NCBI RefSeq assembly: GCF_032362555.1
Contig: NC_083510.1
Span: forward strand, 2,569,501 to 2,633,500
Length of the DNA: 64,000 nt
Direction of reading: 5' to 3'
DNA from: Amyelois transitella
Taxonomy: Eukaryota > Arthropoda > Insecta > Lepidoptera > Pyralidae
Each line of letters starts with the position of its first letter. Position 1 is the first letter of the stretch. A program made the position numbers and the translations under genes. The notes under the pieces are model-generated. The model was not told where the DNA came from and made no database searches. It worked only from the letters and a program-made list of their open reading frames with translations. Shown in pieces: positions 1 through 10,345 of this stretch.

Positions 1-797
1 TATTTTTTTTTAATAAAAATAATTTCCGTTCTTTTGTCAAAAAATTATTTTTATCATATTTGTGCTGTGTGCCATTTCTGAATTGGGTTTGTAGAAGATA
101 TTACTATTAGAAGGACACAATCAGGACAAACGCTAGGAAAATTATGAATGAATAGAAAAATTATTCATTATCGATGATGGAATCGGCCCTTAAATATTAT
201 AATTTGTATGATATTTTTCAAAGGATATACTAATTATACTCACTTTAGATACTGTTGATACATGTGCAAAGTTAGATTGGTCCGGATTCTCAGTTTGGCT
301 TCTCCTATGCTCCATTTTAAAACGTTATTGACTAACGATATCTGTAACAAGAGAAAGTTATTCACAAATTAAAATAGTTACTTAACAAACAACAGAATGT
401 CTACAATAAACCTGACAAAATTGCTCTTCTGTAAGCGATGTTATAAGCAGGTTAGTGTGTAGAATCTTTCTACTTAAAAGTACATTAAAATAAAACCATT
501 CGAACTCTTCATAATGAATATTATAGTTACGAGTAGGAGGTTACGAACAAAAGTATTTAAAACCAGTGCATCCAAAATTTCCAAGGGCGGTTGGTGTCAG
601 ACAGAAAGCCATAAGCCAAAGCTAAACCACAGGAATTAATGAAATAGATGAAATTAGCGATGTTAATTTGTTTTATCTTACAGCGGGCTAAGTCGAGGGC
701 ATTAGCTAGTTTTGCAATAAAGTTATATACTATACAATTGCGGTAACAGCTAGCAAAGCTACGTATAAAAGAAAATAATCAGCATTAATTAATATTC
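1..797. other. AT-rich noncoding stretch
   Basis: No coding exon, RNA gene or recognisable element is visible. Given the position of ABCD3 exons 1 and 2 to the right on the minus strand, this is probably intron or downstream gene space of ABCD3, but no further ABCD3 exon was recognised here. Confidence 0.4.
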
Positions 798-1034
798 GTC
801 GTGTGGTTCCCGGTGTTTGAGAATAGGACCACTCCATTTCTTTTCCATGTCGCTTGGGATTCTTCTTTAAGGCGATGGCCGAGCAAACTGTCATTATTTG
901 AAACTCAATTCCATGATTAAGCCATATACAGCTGAACGTTGCCTTCAGTCTTTGCGAGACTGTTGGCTCTGTCTACGCCGTAAAGGATATAGACGTGATG
1001 ATATGTATCTATGGATGTATGTTCATTCATTCAT
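798..1034 (+). mobile_element. Lep1-like dispersed element, diverged copy
   Basis: Begins with a degraded form of the head motif (CGTGTGGTTCCCGG), carries the middle blocks GGACCACTCCAT and GGCGATGG, and ends with GTTGGCTCTGTCTAC, GGATATAGACGTG and an ATGTAT-rich tail. It matches a family present about a dozen times in this window. Several substitutions and a deletion in the middle mark it as an old copy. Confidence 0.75.
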
Positions 1035-1409
1035 ATGCCTATACATAGATATTATAACCACGTGATCTTACGATGATAGTGTATGATAATTTTTAATCCG
1101 TACATGTGAGGTTGATAGTGCATAATATAAATAAGGGGGGAAATGATATCTCAGTAATTAAGATTATTGTTTAAATGTCAAATAAAAATTATATATGTAC
1201 TATGGCAGTACACCTTGGCATAAATATGCGCATACGCACCCCCTCTACTTGTTAATTATAAGGTATTGACTTACCATGGGCATAGCGATGAATAATTGTG
1301 TTAAAAATCGCTTGAAGTTGGGTAGATTCATTGTTATAATGGATCTGTAATAAAAAAAAATCTGTGAGTTTATTGTACTATTATTCATTTATACATTATT
1401 ACATTATAT

Positions 1410-1668
1410 ACATACACACGTCCATATCCCTTGCGGGGTAGATAGAGCCAACAGTTTAAAAAAAAACTAATAGGCCACGTTCAGCTGTTTGGCTTAATGA
1501 TAGAATTGAGATTCAAATAGTGATGACAGGTTGCTAGCCTGTCGCCTAAAAGAAGAATCCCAAGTTTATAAGCTTATCCCTTAGTCGCCTTTTACGACAT
1601 CCGTGGGAAAGAGATGGAGTGGTTCTATTATTTTTTGTATTGGTGCTGGGAACCACACGGCACTGCAC
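1410..1668 (-). mobile_element. Lep1-like dispersed element, near full length
   Basis: Reverse-oriented copy: ACAT tail on the left, then CCCTTGCGGGGTAGA, GGCCACGTTCAGCTG, TTAGTCGCCTTTTACGAC and finally GGGAACCACACGGCAC on the right. It is flanked by long imperfect direct repeats (about 1374-1406 and 1669-1704, both containing TTCATTTATACATTATTA), as expected for a target-site duplication made by retroposition. Confidence 0.8.
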
Positions 1669-1670
1669 TG

Positions 1671-2602
1671 TACTATTAATTCATTTATACATTATTATAT
1701 CATTAATTTATTTGTCTTACAGTATAACAGCCACATACCTACTTAAATAATAATGATCACATTTCATCAAACAGGTTCAGTATCAGATTCTGGGTTAATT
1801 TATTAGAATTAATAATTAAATCATAATTTAAAAGAAACATTATGTAAAATACAATAAGGTATAAAATTAATTTGAAATCCCAAAAAGTTGGAAAAAAATT
1901 AATAAAAAGTTGCATGTAATGACATCAATTCTTTTATTTATATGGGAAACTGCGGTCAGTTCGATACACTATTCCAGTTATGATGATAGATAATAAACAT
2001 TATTGACTTTTCATTATATTGTATTAGTGAATAATCTGACAATGACACAGCATAGCAAATACAATACTTTGCCATGTTTGCATACAATACCATATAATGC
2101 GAATGAATTGTCATCTTTAGCAATTTAAAGTACATTTTAGTTCATTAAAATAATAATTGATATACAAAGTCAACGGTTATATAGTTACTGGCACTTCAGA
2201 ATAATTCACTCTATCTCTTTCTTTTTTAGAATGCTTTTTGATTCTACTTTAAATATGGACTTGAAACATTGACCATCTCTCAATATCATTATCCTCCTGA
2301 TACATACAATTTTTTTTAAACATTATTGTCTCTTAGTTAAATGGCCAAACCTGCATAATAATTAAACAGAACTAAAGTGAAAATTATGTTTTTGAGTTTA
2401 GTTCTGGTTACATTCTCTTCTCTCAGGAAAAGACTCTGGGTCAGCCTTACACCAGGATAATCGTACCAATCTTACAAATATTAGATCATGCCTATATATT
2501 TTCACTATAGATTTCCTCAAAATGATTTTCCTTGCTGCTAGAAGAAGCCTGTTATTTAGTTAATTAATTTAGAGTAGTCTTAAAAAAAAATCGGATACCT
2601 AC
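1671..2602. other. Presumed intron 2 of ABCD3
   Basis: AT-rich sequence downstream (minus strand) of the ABCD3 exon 2 splice donor. A block near 2,400-2,460 has higher complexity (GGAAAAGACTCTGGGTCAGC) and resembles an interspersed repeat rather than an exon. The next ABCD3 exon was not found. Confidence 0.4.
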
Positions 2603-2860
2603 CCCTCAATCAATGTTGTGTGCTGAATAAGCCACAAATCACACATGGACCTTGAGATCAGTGAGAATGCTATCAGCACCATGAGTCCACTTTCCTTGGA
2701 CCAGAGCCCCGGAAACATAATCTTCCATAGTAACTTGAGTTCTGCCCAAAACCTCGCATCCACTTTTGCCTTTGGTCCTTTTTTGTCTCTCTCTTTAATC
2801 ATGTATTGTATCTGTTCTTCTGGTGATAATTTTGTGACTCTTGACACATTTTTGCTTTTA
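2603..2860 (-). CDS. ABCD3: ABCD3 (PMP70) exon 2, partial gene
   Basis: Second coding exon of a peroxisomal half-size ABC transporter, subfamily D member 3, which imports long- and branched-chain acyl-CoAs into peroxisomes. The exon encodes about 85 residues including a stretch (LLWKIMFPGLWSKESG then LMVLIAFSLISRSMCD, LWLIQHTTLIEG) that lines up with the start of the first transmembrane segment of animal ABCD3 (human KIMVPRTFCKETG, DVWMIQNGTLIE). The 5' boundary is a TTTTTTTAG acceptor and the 3' boundary a GTAGGT donor just before an in-frame TAG. Phase joins exactly with exon 1 (codon AG|T). The transporter core and the Walker motifs lie outside the window to the left. Family assignment is from remembered homologues; moderately high confidence. 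Confidence 0.82.
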
Positions 2861-3572
2861 CTAAAAAAACAAATATTTTTTTAATTAGGTTACTACTTAA
2901 AGAAATGATTGAGTTAATGTTTAAAAACAAAACACAAATTTCTTTTATTTATACTGAATAAAGCATATTGACAAGTTTTAAACCCACTTTATAGGGTGGA
3001 CAGTTTAAAAGATAAGTTTTTTTAAGTTAATAAGCAAAGTTTTGTACATATAGATTTTAAAGATGACAAGATATGATATAGTGAAACAACAAGGGTTCTA
3101 GCCCATATCAGAATTCCTGATTTTATTTACTTATTCCTGTTTTATATTTACTGCTTATAAGAAGTTCTATTAACATTAACAAGATAATGATGACTTGTTG
3201 ATACATAACAAATTAATGTTTGTTCAAGTAGTTATGTGCAGCAGTTGTAGATACAGGATTTCTGAAGAGCTAAAAATTTGCAAAGTCAAAAATATACCTT
3301 AGTTTTCTTGGTGATGTACATACTATTTTTATTAGATAAATTGTTAACCAGTATGCATAACAAACAATTTTATCAAGAATATTTTGAAAACTTTCTTTTT
3401 TAGTCTTTTTCCAAGACAATATTATAAAACCTTCTTAGAAGACAATATTTATATATATTATTTATTCCATAGATTTAAACCTGTGTCTAAAACTTACGGC
3501 ATTAATTATCATCGTTAAAAGTTAAGAAATTTAATTTTAGTCTATCGGAAAGTTACTCTCATAGATTGTTAC
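2861..3572. other. ABCD3 intron 1
   Basis: About 712 bp between the exon 1 donor (AAG|GTAACA, minus strand) and the exon 2 acceptor. AT-rich, with no other feature seen. Confidence 0.7.
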
Positions 3573-3679
3573 CTTGAGTTAAAATAATTTTTAATGCACC
3601 ATGCACTAAGAGCTGCTGAGGCAGCAAGCGCAATCTTCACATCTGTTCTTTGAGTAAACTTACTAAAATTCGGCGCCAT
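3573..3679 (-). CDS. ABCD3: ABCD3 exon 1 with start codon
   Basis: ATG at 3679 opens a 35-codon exon plus two bases: it starts MAPNFSKFTQRTD, continues with an alanine-rich helix (IALAASAALSAW) and ends NYFNS. ABCD3 proteins begin with such a short N-terminal peroxisomal targeting and membrane region. The donor AAG|GTAACA follows, and the frame continues without a stop into exon 2. The exon is too short to appear in an ordinary ORF scan. Transcription probably starts 30-150 bp to the right, in the region around 3,700-3,830. Confidence 0.75.
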
Positions 3680-5134
3680 TATTAGTTATAATTGCTTAAT
3701 GAAAATAAATATTGTACACTTGGATAAACCGTACACTTCACTACGAGCACTGACTATCAATGACTCAACTCAATGTCCATGTCCAACCAGAGAGGATATT
3801 ATCATCACTTGTCAATGTCTACGGTACGGACGTATGGATTTGAGGTACGAACACGGAGACGGAACTTTGACAACTTTGAAACTTGACTCTTCGATTTTTG
3901 GCTTTGATTATTCGTTGATAGGTAGGTACTAACTAGGTACCATTTACCTATGTAATTACTGGTACATAATACATAAAGTGTATGTTAGGCGTATTTTTCC
4001 TTTTTGGCTTTAGTACAATTTCTTTAGTATCGACATATTTAAAAATAATGCAATCTATGTCAATTGTCAACGCCAAGTGATGTCAAGTCAATGTCAAGTA
4101 AACAATCGTTGTCAACCAAGGTTGCCAACTTAGTGCTAATGTTACATTGAAGTAGAGCAGCCCACTAACAGCAATCAGGCGATTTTCAAATGATTGAAAT
4201 GAATTTACTAGATGAATGTGCGCCTATGTCCTTAGTCACATTTTTGTTATCCATGGGAAAGTGATGAAGTGGTCCTTTAAAATTCTGGAACCACATTACA
4301 AGTGTTTCTACTTTTATGTAGTTAGAGATTGTGAATTAGAAGTTTTATTTTATTACTTTTGAAGAATTCTTTGCAAAATACTGTAAGAAGTATTATTTGT
4401 TGTAGCTAGCGTAAATAAATAAATTACATTTAGTTTAACCGTTAACTTTTCAATGAAGACAGTTGGCAAGGCAACAGAGTAGTGACGTAGTGACTGACAC
4501 ACTCCAGTGATTCGAATTTTGAACTCGAGTTCAAAAAGTTTTGTTTGTTTGTTTTGTAAATTTACAACTTGGTCTTGGGAGCACTTGGGGATTGTTTCAA
4601 TAAAATTAAATATAATTATTAATTCGTATTGTAAACTTTATTTTTTTTGTGCCTACTAGAAACATTTTTGTTTAGACATTTGTTCGAATTCTATGCACGA
4701 GATGAAGATACATAATGGAGATACATACGGTATAGTTAAATTCTTTCAAAAAATTAAAATTGCCATTGTACATATTGAAATTGTTAAATTAATATGTTCA
4801 GAAGACTTAGTTTTTTTATGCACCAAATGACTCATTTCTTATTAAGTTTCTTGATGAGATGATAATCTGGATGGCATGGCACTGCATTTACAAAAGTTTT
4901 AACTATATATTTGTTTAACTATAGTTTGGAGAAATTGTATAAGTTTTATGTTAAAGTTTATTATAATTATTTATATTAAGGTTTTGCTTCCATATATTAA
5001 TGTGAAATGTATTGAAGTCTGTCTCTCTGAATGTGTAATTTGTCCAAATTAAGAATAGAAAAATTATGTATGTAATGACGCGTCCGAGGTTTTAGATTTA
5101 CTAAAACCACTGTCAGGTTTCAAATAAAATTCAG
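3680..5134. other. Intergenic region right of ABCD3
   Basis: Contains the presumed ABCD3 promoter (left end) and a badly decayed Lep1-like remnant at about 4,222-4,297 (CCTTAGTC, CATGGGAAAG, AGTGGTCC, GGAACCACA). A short open frame at 3,699-3,932 has no protein-like features. A weak candidate first exon at about 4,694-4,730 is discussed with the next entry. Nothing else is supported. Confidence 0.45.
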
Positions 5135-5340
5135 GAAATAATGGAAGACATATTATTACAGATTACACTCAGGTATCGGTGATCTTACCTACTGCCCTAC
5201 TAACTTGGGCTACTGTTTATCATTACATGAATGCATTTCCATTATTGAATAATAATCTTAAAGGCATGGGCTCACTGCTGCACTGTGTCATGGATTTTTT
5301 TATTCATCAAGCTTTTGAATATTGTTTCAACAAGTTTTAG
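5135..5340 (+). CDS. Possible terminal exon of a small membrane protein (weak)
   Basis: After an ATTCAG acceptor, 67 codons stay open to a TAG at 5,338-5,340. The peptide has one hydrophobic, membrane-like stretch (VSVILPTALLTWATVY) followed by HYMNAFPLL and ends FEYCFNKF. A tiny upstream exon (ATG at about 4,694, donor TACG|GTATAG at about 4,730) would join in phase to give an 80-residue protein. No homologue is recognised, the donor is weak, and an open frame of this size is not rare in AT-rich DNA, so this may be chance. Confidence 0.15.
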
Positions 5341-5690
5341 AATTCACATTACTTTTTCGATACCATGGTGCTGTATGTGCTGGTGTGGTGATATCATTGA
5401 AATAAGATTGACAATTATGCAGCAATCATTTTGGTTATCAGAGTGTAGTCCGGTAGGTTCAACCTACCATACTTACCAAATGATCAAAACTATTCCCTTA
5501 AGACTCTTATCAACCATTATCACCACATCATTACCACATTTATTTTTTAAAATAGACCCTAGTATTTGGCTATTCCCAGGACACCAAGGTCTTTCTTATT
5601 GGTGTCAGGGTGCAATTCATGTTCATAGACTTCAATTAATTATGAAATTTAATTAGAAATAAAATAAAACAAAAAGTATATTTTAACTAT
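5341..5690. other. Intergenic spacer downstream of Hsp70
   Basis: Lies beyond the Hsp70 polyadenylation signal. Open frames here show no conserved features. Nothing supported. Confidence 0.4.
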
Positions 5691-5696
5691 TTTATT
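5691..5696 (-). terminator. Hsp70 polyadenylation signal
   Basis: TTTATT on the plus strand reads AATAAA on the minus strand, about 140 bp after the Hsp70 stop codon, followed by an A/T-rich stretch (TTTTTGTTTTATTTTATTT on the minus strand). Another AATAAA-like signal lies nearer the stop at about 5,742-5,751. Confidence 0.5.
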
Positions 5697-5832
5697 CTTG
5701 CAGCAAGGTGATCATTTGTTGGTACACTTACAAAATACTAACTAAATAAATAACTATTTACAAAACATTTTAACTAGGAACTATCCAAGGTGGGACTAGA
5801 GATCATATTATTTGGTTCGCCTGTTCTTTGAT

Positions 5833-7737
5833 TTAGTCAACTTCTTCTACTGTAGGCCCGGAATGTTGTTGTGACTGCTGTTGATAGTTGGCTCCGCCCG
5901 CTCCAGCGCCAGCTCCATGCATTTTACTCATCAATGGCATACACACCCTTTGAAGCTCCTTTAGCTTATGTTCATACTCTTCTTTGTCTGCCAGGGTGTT
6001 ATTATCAATCCATTTGATGGCATCCTCACACTCGCGGCGAGCCGTCTCCTTGTCTTGTTCATTCAGCTTGTCTCCAGCATCGTCAAGGGCTTGTTTCACA
6101 TTGAAGACATAAGACTCTAACTGATTGCGGGCTGCAACTCTATCTCGTTGTCTTTCATCTTCTTCCTTGTACTGCTCCGCTTCGGAAACCATCCTATCTA
6201 TTTCAGCTTGTGATAAGCGGCCCTTATCGTTCTTGATTACTATATTCTTGCTTCGGCCTGTACTGTTTTCTTTTGCAGATACGTTGAGTATTCCATTGGC
6301 ATCTAGATCAAATGTTACATCTATTTTGGGTACTCCACGAGGCGCTGGTGGTATACCTGTGAGGTCGAATCTACCCAGTAGGTTGTTATCCTTTGTCATG
6401 GCACGTTCTCCTTCGTAGACCTGGATAGTGACCGCAGGTTGGTTGTCCGAGTACGTAGTAAATGTCTGTGATTGTTTGCAGGGGATTTTCGCATTTCTTT
6501 CGACGATTTTAGTCATCACTCCTCCAGCAGTTTCTATGCCCAGTGATAGTGGTGCAACATCAACTAATAGAACGTCTTGAATCTTGCTGTGCTGTTCACC
6601 ACTAAGTATGGCTGCTTGTACTGCTGCTCCATAAGCGACGGCTTCATCAGGATTTATAGATAGGTTCAACTTTTTGCCGGAGAAGAAGTTCTGAAGCATG
6701 CTCTGAATTTTCGGAATACGGGTTGAGCCACCTACTAATACAACGTCGTGGATAGAACTCTTGTCCAATTTTGCATCCTTTAGAGCTTTTTCTACAGGCT
6801 CTAATGTCCCACGGAATAGGTCCGCGTTGAGTTCTTCGAAGCGAGCGCGAGATACTCTAGTGTAGAAGTCAATACCCTCATGGAGTGCGTCTATTTCTAT
6901 TGTCGCCTCTGTGCTTGAAGACAATGTGCGTTTAGCCCTTTCGGCAGCAGTGCGCAGTCTGCGGAGTGCACGCGGATTGGACTTCATGTCTTTTTTGTAC
7001 TTGCGTTTGAATTCATCAGCCAGGTGGTTTACCAATCTGTTGTCGAAGTCTTCACCACCCAAATGAGTGTCTCCTGCAGTGGCTTTGACTTCAAACAGAG
7101 ATCCTTCATCGATAGTTAGAATAGATACATCAAATGTTCCACCGCCCAGGTCGAATATTAAGACGTTGCGTTCTCCTTTCAAGTTCTTGTCCAAGCCGTA
7201 TGCTAGTGCTGCTGCTGTGGGTTCGTTGATTATTCGCAGGACATTTAACCCAGCAATGGCTCCGGCATCTTTTGTGGCTTGTCGCTGTGAGTCATTAAAG
7301 TAGGCAGGAACAGTTATGACTGCGTCGCGTACAGTTGTTCCGAGGTAAGCTTCAGCAGTCTCTTTCATCTTTGTTAAGACCATGCTGCTGATTTCTTCTG
7401 GTGCAAATCTCTTTGTTTCACCTTTGAATTCTACTTGTATCTTTGGTTTCCCGCAATCATTAATAACTTTGAATGGCCAATGCTGCATATCCTGTTGAAT
7501 TTTTGTGTCGTCATATTTTCGACCAATTAATCGTTTCGCGTCGAAAACTGTGTTGCTAGGATTGAGAGCAACTTGATTTTTGGCAGCATCTCCAATCAAA
7601 CGTTCCGTATCAGTGAAAGCGACGTATGATGGTGTCGTCCGGTTTCCTTGATCGTTTGCGATGATTTCCACATTCCCATGTTGCCAAACTCCAACACACG
7701 AATACGTTGTTCCAAGATCAATTCCTATAGCTGGCAT
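5833..7737 (-). CDS. Hsp70: Heat shock protein 70, cytosolic, intronless
   Basis: Complete 634-residue Hsp70, an ATP-driven chaperone of the cytosol and nucleus that binds exposed hydrophobic peptides with J-domain and nucleotide-exchange partners. All three family signatures are present: GIDLGTTYS (residues 5-13 region), [12 protein letters not shown] (194-205) and [14 protein letters not shown] (332-345). The nucleotide-binding domain covers about 1-385, the substrate-binding domain 395-510, then a helical lid, a short Gly/Ala-rich tail (GAGAGAGG) and the EEVD C-terminus that docks TPR co-chaperones. Lack of introns, the MPAIGIDLG start and the heat-shock elements upstream mark it as a stress-inducible form rather than Hsc70. 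The start is the ATG at 7,737, preceded by ~103 nt of leader. The gene points away from the plus-strand heat-shock promoter at 10 kb. High confidence. Confidence 0.98.
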   Translation of the reverse strand: MPAIGIDLGTTYSCVGVWQHGNVEIIANDQGNRTTPSYVAFTDTERLIGDAAKNQVALNPSNTVFDAKRLIGRKYDDTKIQQDMQHWPFKVINDCGKPKIQVEFKGETKRFAPEEISSMVLTKMKETAEAYLGTTVRDAVITVPAYFNDSQRQATKDAGAIAGLNVLRIINEPTAAALAYGLDKNLKGERNVLIFDLGGGTFDVSILTIDEGSLFEVKATAGDTHLGGEDFDNRLVNHLADEFKRKYKKDMKSNPRALRRLRTAAERAKRTLSSSTEATIEIDALHEGIDFYTRVSRARFEELNADLFRGTLEPVEKALKDAKLDKSSIHDVVLVGGSTRIPKIQSMLQNFFSGKKLNLSINPDEAVAYGAAVQAAILSGEQHSKIQDVLLVDVAPLSLGIETAGGVMTKIVERNAKIPCKQSQTFTTYSDNQPAVTIQVYEGERAMTKDNNLLGRFDLTGIPPAPRGVPKIDVTFDLDANGILNVSAKENSTGRSKNIVIKNDKGRLSQAEIDRMVSEAEQYKEEDERQRDRVAARNQLESYVFNVKQALDDAGDKLNEQDKETARRECEDAIKWIDNNTLADKEEYEHKLKELQRVCMPLMSKMHGAGAGAGGANYQQQSQQHSGPTVEEVD

Positions 7738-7837
7738 TTTTTTACTTTGTTTTGAATCACTTCAATAAAAACTCCTTCGAAAAGTTCGTTTGGTTTGGTG
7801 TTTCCACCGATTATTTCTTTGTCACTTGTTTTCAAAT

Positions 7838-7966
7838 ACTGAATGCCTTGGCGCGCTATCGGGCTGCTTTTATACCCCGAGTCCGCCAGCCAATAAGCTG
7901 TCAGAACAATCTCGAACGCACCAGATGGGCCAATCCACATCGTCAAGGGGTGGATCTTTCTAGAAA
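7838..7966 (-). promoter_or_regulatory. Hsp70 heat-shock promoter
   Basis: Minus-strand elements in order: a heat-shock element at 7,953-7,965 (TTC, two bases, GAA, with a degenerate third unit), a second at 7,904-7,916 (GAAcaATCtcGAA, one mismatch in the middle unit), CCAAT motifs at about 7,890 and 7,929, a TATA box TATAAAA at 7,874-7,868 and an arthropod initiator TCAGTA with its A at 7,840, 34 bp from the TATA box. This predicts HSF-driven induction of Hsp70. Confidence 0.8.
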
Positions 7967-8066
7967 TGCATTTATCGACGCCAATAAATGGCCTTGTTAG
8001 AAAGACAAGGACGTGTGTAGCTATATAGAAAGAGATGAAATTTAATGATGTTTCCATCTTGAAAAA

Positions 8067-9060
8067 TGCCCCATAATTTGAGGAGACTGTTTAAGCTAAG
8101 ATAATATTATTAATATTATTTTTTATAACATTAAATCATATTGTTTAAAAAAATCACACAAACAAATGTTCCAGTAATGTTATATTTAAGATATATTTTT
8201 TAACTTTGTTTTCATGTAATTTAACCATTATTTTAGTAAGTTGATAAATATAATTGTGTTTATGATATTTTATTCTATTTCAACTAAATTATATTTTAAC
8301 AAAACATAAATTTTATTTTCATGCACTTAGATTGAAATTTTATTTAATTCATATTAAATGTAGAAACGAAATATGTTCCAGCACATTTCTTTTTCATAAA
8401 CTAAATTACATACACAAACATATTCATATCTATATCCCTTGCGGGGTAGACAGAGCCAACAGTCTTGAAAAGACTGAAAGGTCACGTTGAGCTGTATGGT
8501 TTAATGGTGGAATGGAAAATTATTTTTTAATATTTCTTTTGTAGATCTTTTTATTATAAACATGTTATGCATTTACCCGCTGCTATATTAGTTATATTTA
8601 TAAAATCTTCTCCAGACTTCCTTCTCCTTTTATAAAAAAGATTGGTTCAGAAGATAACGCGTGAAGTAGAACAAACAAACAAGCTTACTTTCGCATGTAT
8701 AATATTATTTGGGATTGTCCTCTTGATCTTAAAAGATGTTGACTGATACTGATACAACATAAACGCATTTAAAATTATAATGGTCCGTTGAGAATTTATG
8801 ATGTTACTATTGACATTTTAAAATTACATTAGCATAATTATGAAAGTAATAGCAGCAGTTACTAGATATGATCTAATTTAGTACAAAACACATTGTCCCT
8901 ATTTCAACAGTTATCTATGAAGATAATAAATTACTGTAACGTGTTTTTATATTTTTTAGTTAACTTGGTGTAAAAGAAGTACGCACTTTGATTGGCAATA
9001 GAAAACTAATTTGTAAATAGAACTATGTAATTTTTCACTAAAGTTTTAGGGACTTCTTAT
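8067..9060. other. Spacer between the two heat-shock promoters, left part
   Basis: AT-rich with no coding signal. Holds one truncated Lep1-like element (listed separately). Confidence 0.5.
8404..8516 (-). mobile_element. Lep1-like element, tail fragment
   Basis: Tail end only: ACAAACATATTCAT, then TATCCCTTGCGGGGTAGAC, AACAGTCTTGAAAAGACTG and GTCACGTTGAGCTGTATGG. The head half is missing, which fits 5' truncation during retroposition. Confidence 0.75.
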
Positions 9061-9090
9061 TTTTAGTACGGAAACATTTTTCTGTAGACG

Positions 9091-9103
9091 TCTAGAATAT
9101 TCC
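9091..9103 (+). promoter_or_regulatory. Heat-shock element (distal)
   Basis: TCtaGAAtaTTCc: two perfect inverted nGAAn units plus a partial third. It lies ~990 bp upstream of the predicted plus-strand start site at 10,091 and ~1.25 kb upstream of the Hsp70 start, so it could serve either gene. Confidence 0.55.
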
Positions 9104-9169
9104 AATATTTAGTGATTAAAGACAGAGATATCTCTACATTTATCTCTTTCTGTGTTTATTATGCTGTCT

Positions 9170-9184
9170 GGAATATTCTAGAAA
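9170..9184 (+). promoter_or_regulatory. Heat-shock element, perfect three-unit
   Basis: gGAAtaTTCtaGAAa fits the nGAAnnTTCnnGAAn consensus with no mismatch. Together with the element 80 bp to the left it forms a distal heat-shock cluster between Hsp70 and the plus-strand transcription unit. Confidence 0.7.
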
Positions 9185-9248
9185 TGGTAAGATCCAGTGC
9201 TTTTCAAACATTTTAAATGTTTGTGATTTATTTTAAGAAAGTAGTTGT

Positions 9249-9334
9249 TTATTGCAAAAAAAAAAAACAAAATCTTACAAATGTCAGTTAAGTATATTTA
9301 TTGCAAAAAAAAAACAAAATCTTACAAATGTCAA
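9249..9334. repeat. Short tandem duplication
   Basis: A unit of about 50 bp is present twice: TTTATTGCAAAAAA, an A-run, then ACAAAATCTTACAAATGTCA. The copies differ mainly in A-run length, so this is a recent local duplication. Confidence 0.8.
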
Positions 9335-10027
9335 TAAAACAGGATTGATTAATTAAGATATTCACATTACATATGATAAAAGTATCGAGATAAATTACAA
9401 ATGTGATAATTTTTTTTATAAGAGATAATTTAACAAATAATTAAAAAAAAATATTAGGAGTCGATCATAAAATAAAGTTTGTTTGCAGTATTTCTTAATA
9501 ATAGAATAAAATTGATCAATGATTCCCAGTAGTCCCCTTTAACCTGTCCCCCAGGGTGACAACTAAGTGAAATTATATTAAAAATAGTAACCTTCTCAAT
9601 TAATAATTCTAGCTTTTTTAAAGTGAAATACGCATCTGATTCTTTATTAGTTGGCCGAGTTTTTTATATTTGTAAATAGAACTAAGCTAAAATCTGAACT
9701 ATATCCAAGGAAAAAGTTTACGGATGCAGAATTTATTAATTGCATCATTGATAAATTTTATTCTGTACTGTATATTGCTGTAGTTTTGTGTGTAATTTTT
9801 CCTAGTTTTCTTACAATGTGAAATTCGTTTTGGGAACCACTGGACAGCTGCGCGATGACGCTTCTGTTTGCAGCAGTGCTAAAGTGAGACAAATCAATGC
9901 TCAGTAGAGAGAGAGAGAGATACACTTAAAACTTAAAAAGTGTTTTCATTTTATATATCTTTGTCTTGCTCTATAACTGCAAATATTGTATTGTAGTGTA
10001 TATATCTGACTCACTCATTGCCGCTAT

Positions 10028-10096
10028 GGAATGTTCTAGAGCGATGACGACACGAAGGATATATAAGGGAAATACGGGGGGCCGCCCGTCATTCTA
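10028..10096 (+). promoter_or_regulatory. Heat-shock-type core promoter on the plus strand
   Basis: A proximal heat-shock element at 10,028-10,041 (gGAAtgTTCtaGAg, last base off consensus) stands 19 bp before a TATA box, TATATAA at 10,060-10,066. An initiator TCATTC follows with its A at 10,091, 31 bp from the TATA box, the canonical distance. With the two distal elements at 9,091 and 9,170 this has the layout of an insect heat-shock gene promoter, but no protein-coding gene follows. Confidence 0.72.
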
Positions 10097-10209
10097 ATTT
10101 CGTAGGTCTGATAGTCAGGTCGTTAATTGTATTTACTACATTTTATTAAGGAAGATTTTATATCCGTATAAAGCTGTGAAAACGTTGAAATAAAGTGCAA
10201 AAAGTTAAA

Positions 10210-10287
10210 ATGTGTAGAAAAAATAAGTTAAAACACAAAGGCGGCAGTTTTAGAACACGGCTAAGGTATCAATTACGGCCAAGTTGA
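10210..10287 (+). CDS. 25-codon upstream ORF in the lncRNA first exon
   Basis: ATG with A at -3, reading MCRKNKLKHKGG and continuing to TGA at 10,285-10,287: 25 residues, strongly basic. The length falls within the 23-27 codons reported for the hsr-omega ORF of Drosophila species. No sequence similarity to that peptide is claimed. In Drosophila the ORF is translated mainly as a ribosome sensor, with no stable peptide known. This could equally be a chance ORF. Confidence 0.3.
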   Translation: MCRKNKLKHKGGSFRTRLRYQLRPS

Positions 10288-10297
10288 GGCAAACAAA

Positions 10298-10345
10298 ATG
10301 GCGGCGTGTTCGCCGAGTTGGAAAGATTTCGCTAAATTCGTATAA
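10298..10345 (+). CDS. 15-codon ORF with strong start context
   Basis: CAAAATGG is a near-ideal initiation context. The frame reads MAACSPSWKDFAKFV and stops with TAA at 10,343-10,345. It begins 10 bp after the previous short ORF ends. Possibly a second translated micro-ORF; too short to judge. Confidence 0.2.
   Translation: MAACSPSWKDFAKFV

Noticed and set aside
3699-3932. 77-codon frame upstream of ABCD3
   Set aside because: Lies in the ABCD3 promoter or leader region and lacks family resemblance.
5285-5656. 123-codon plus-strand open frame right of the possible terminal exon
   Set aside because: Composition is Cys/Trp/Ile/Ser-rich without domain features, and no splice or start context supports it.
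6125-7303. Open frames antisense to Hsp70
   Set aside because: Shadows of the strongly biased Hsp70 coding sequence, with no independent features.
7725-8057. 110-codon minus-strand open frame overlapping the Hsp70 start
   Set aside because: It covers the Hsp70 leader, TATA box and heat-shock elements; it is promoter sequence that happens to be open.
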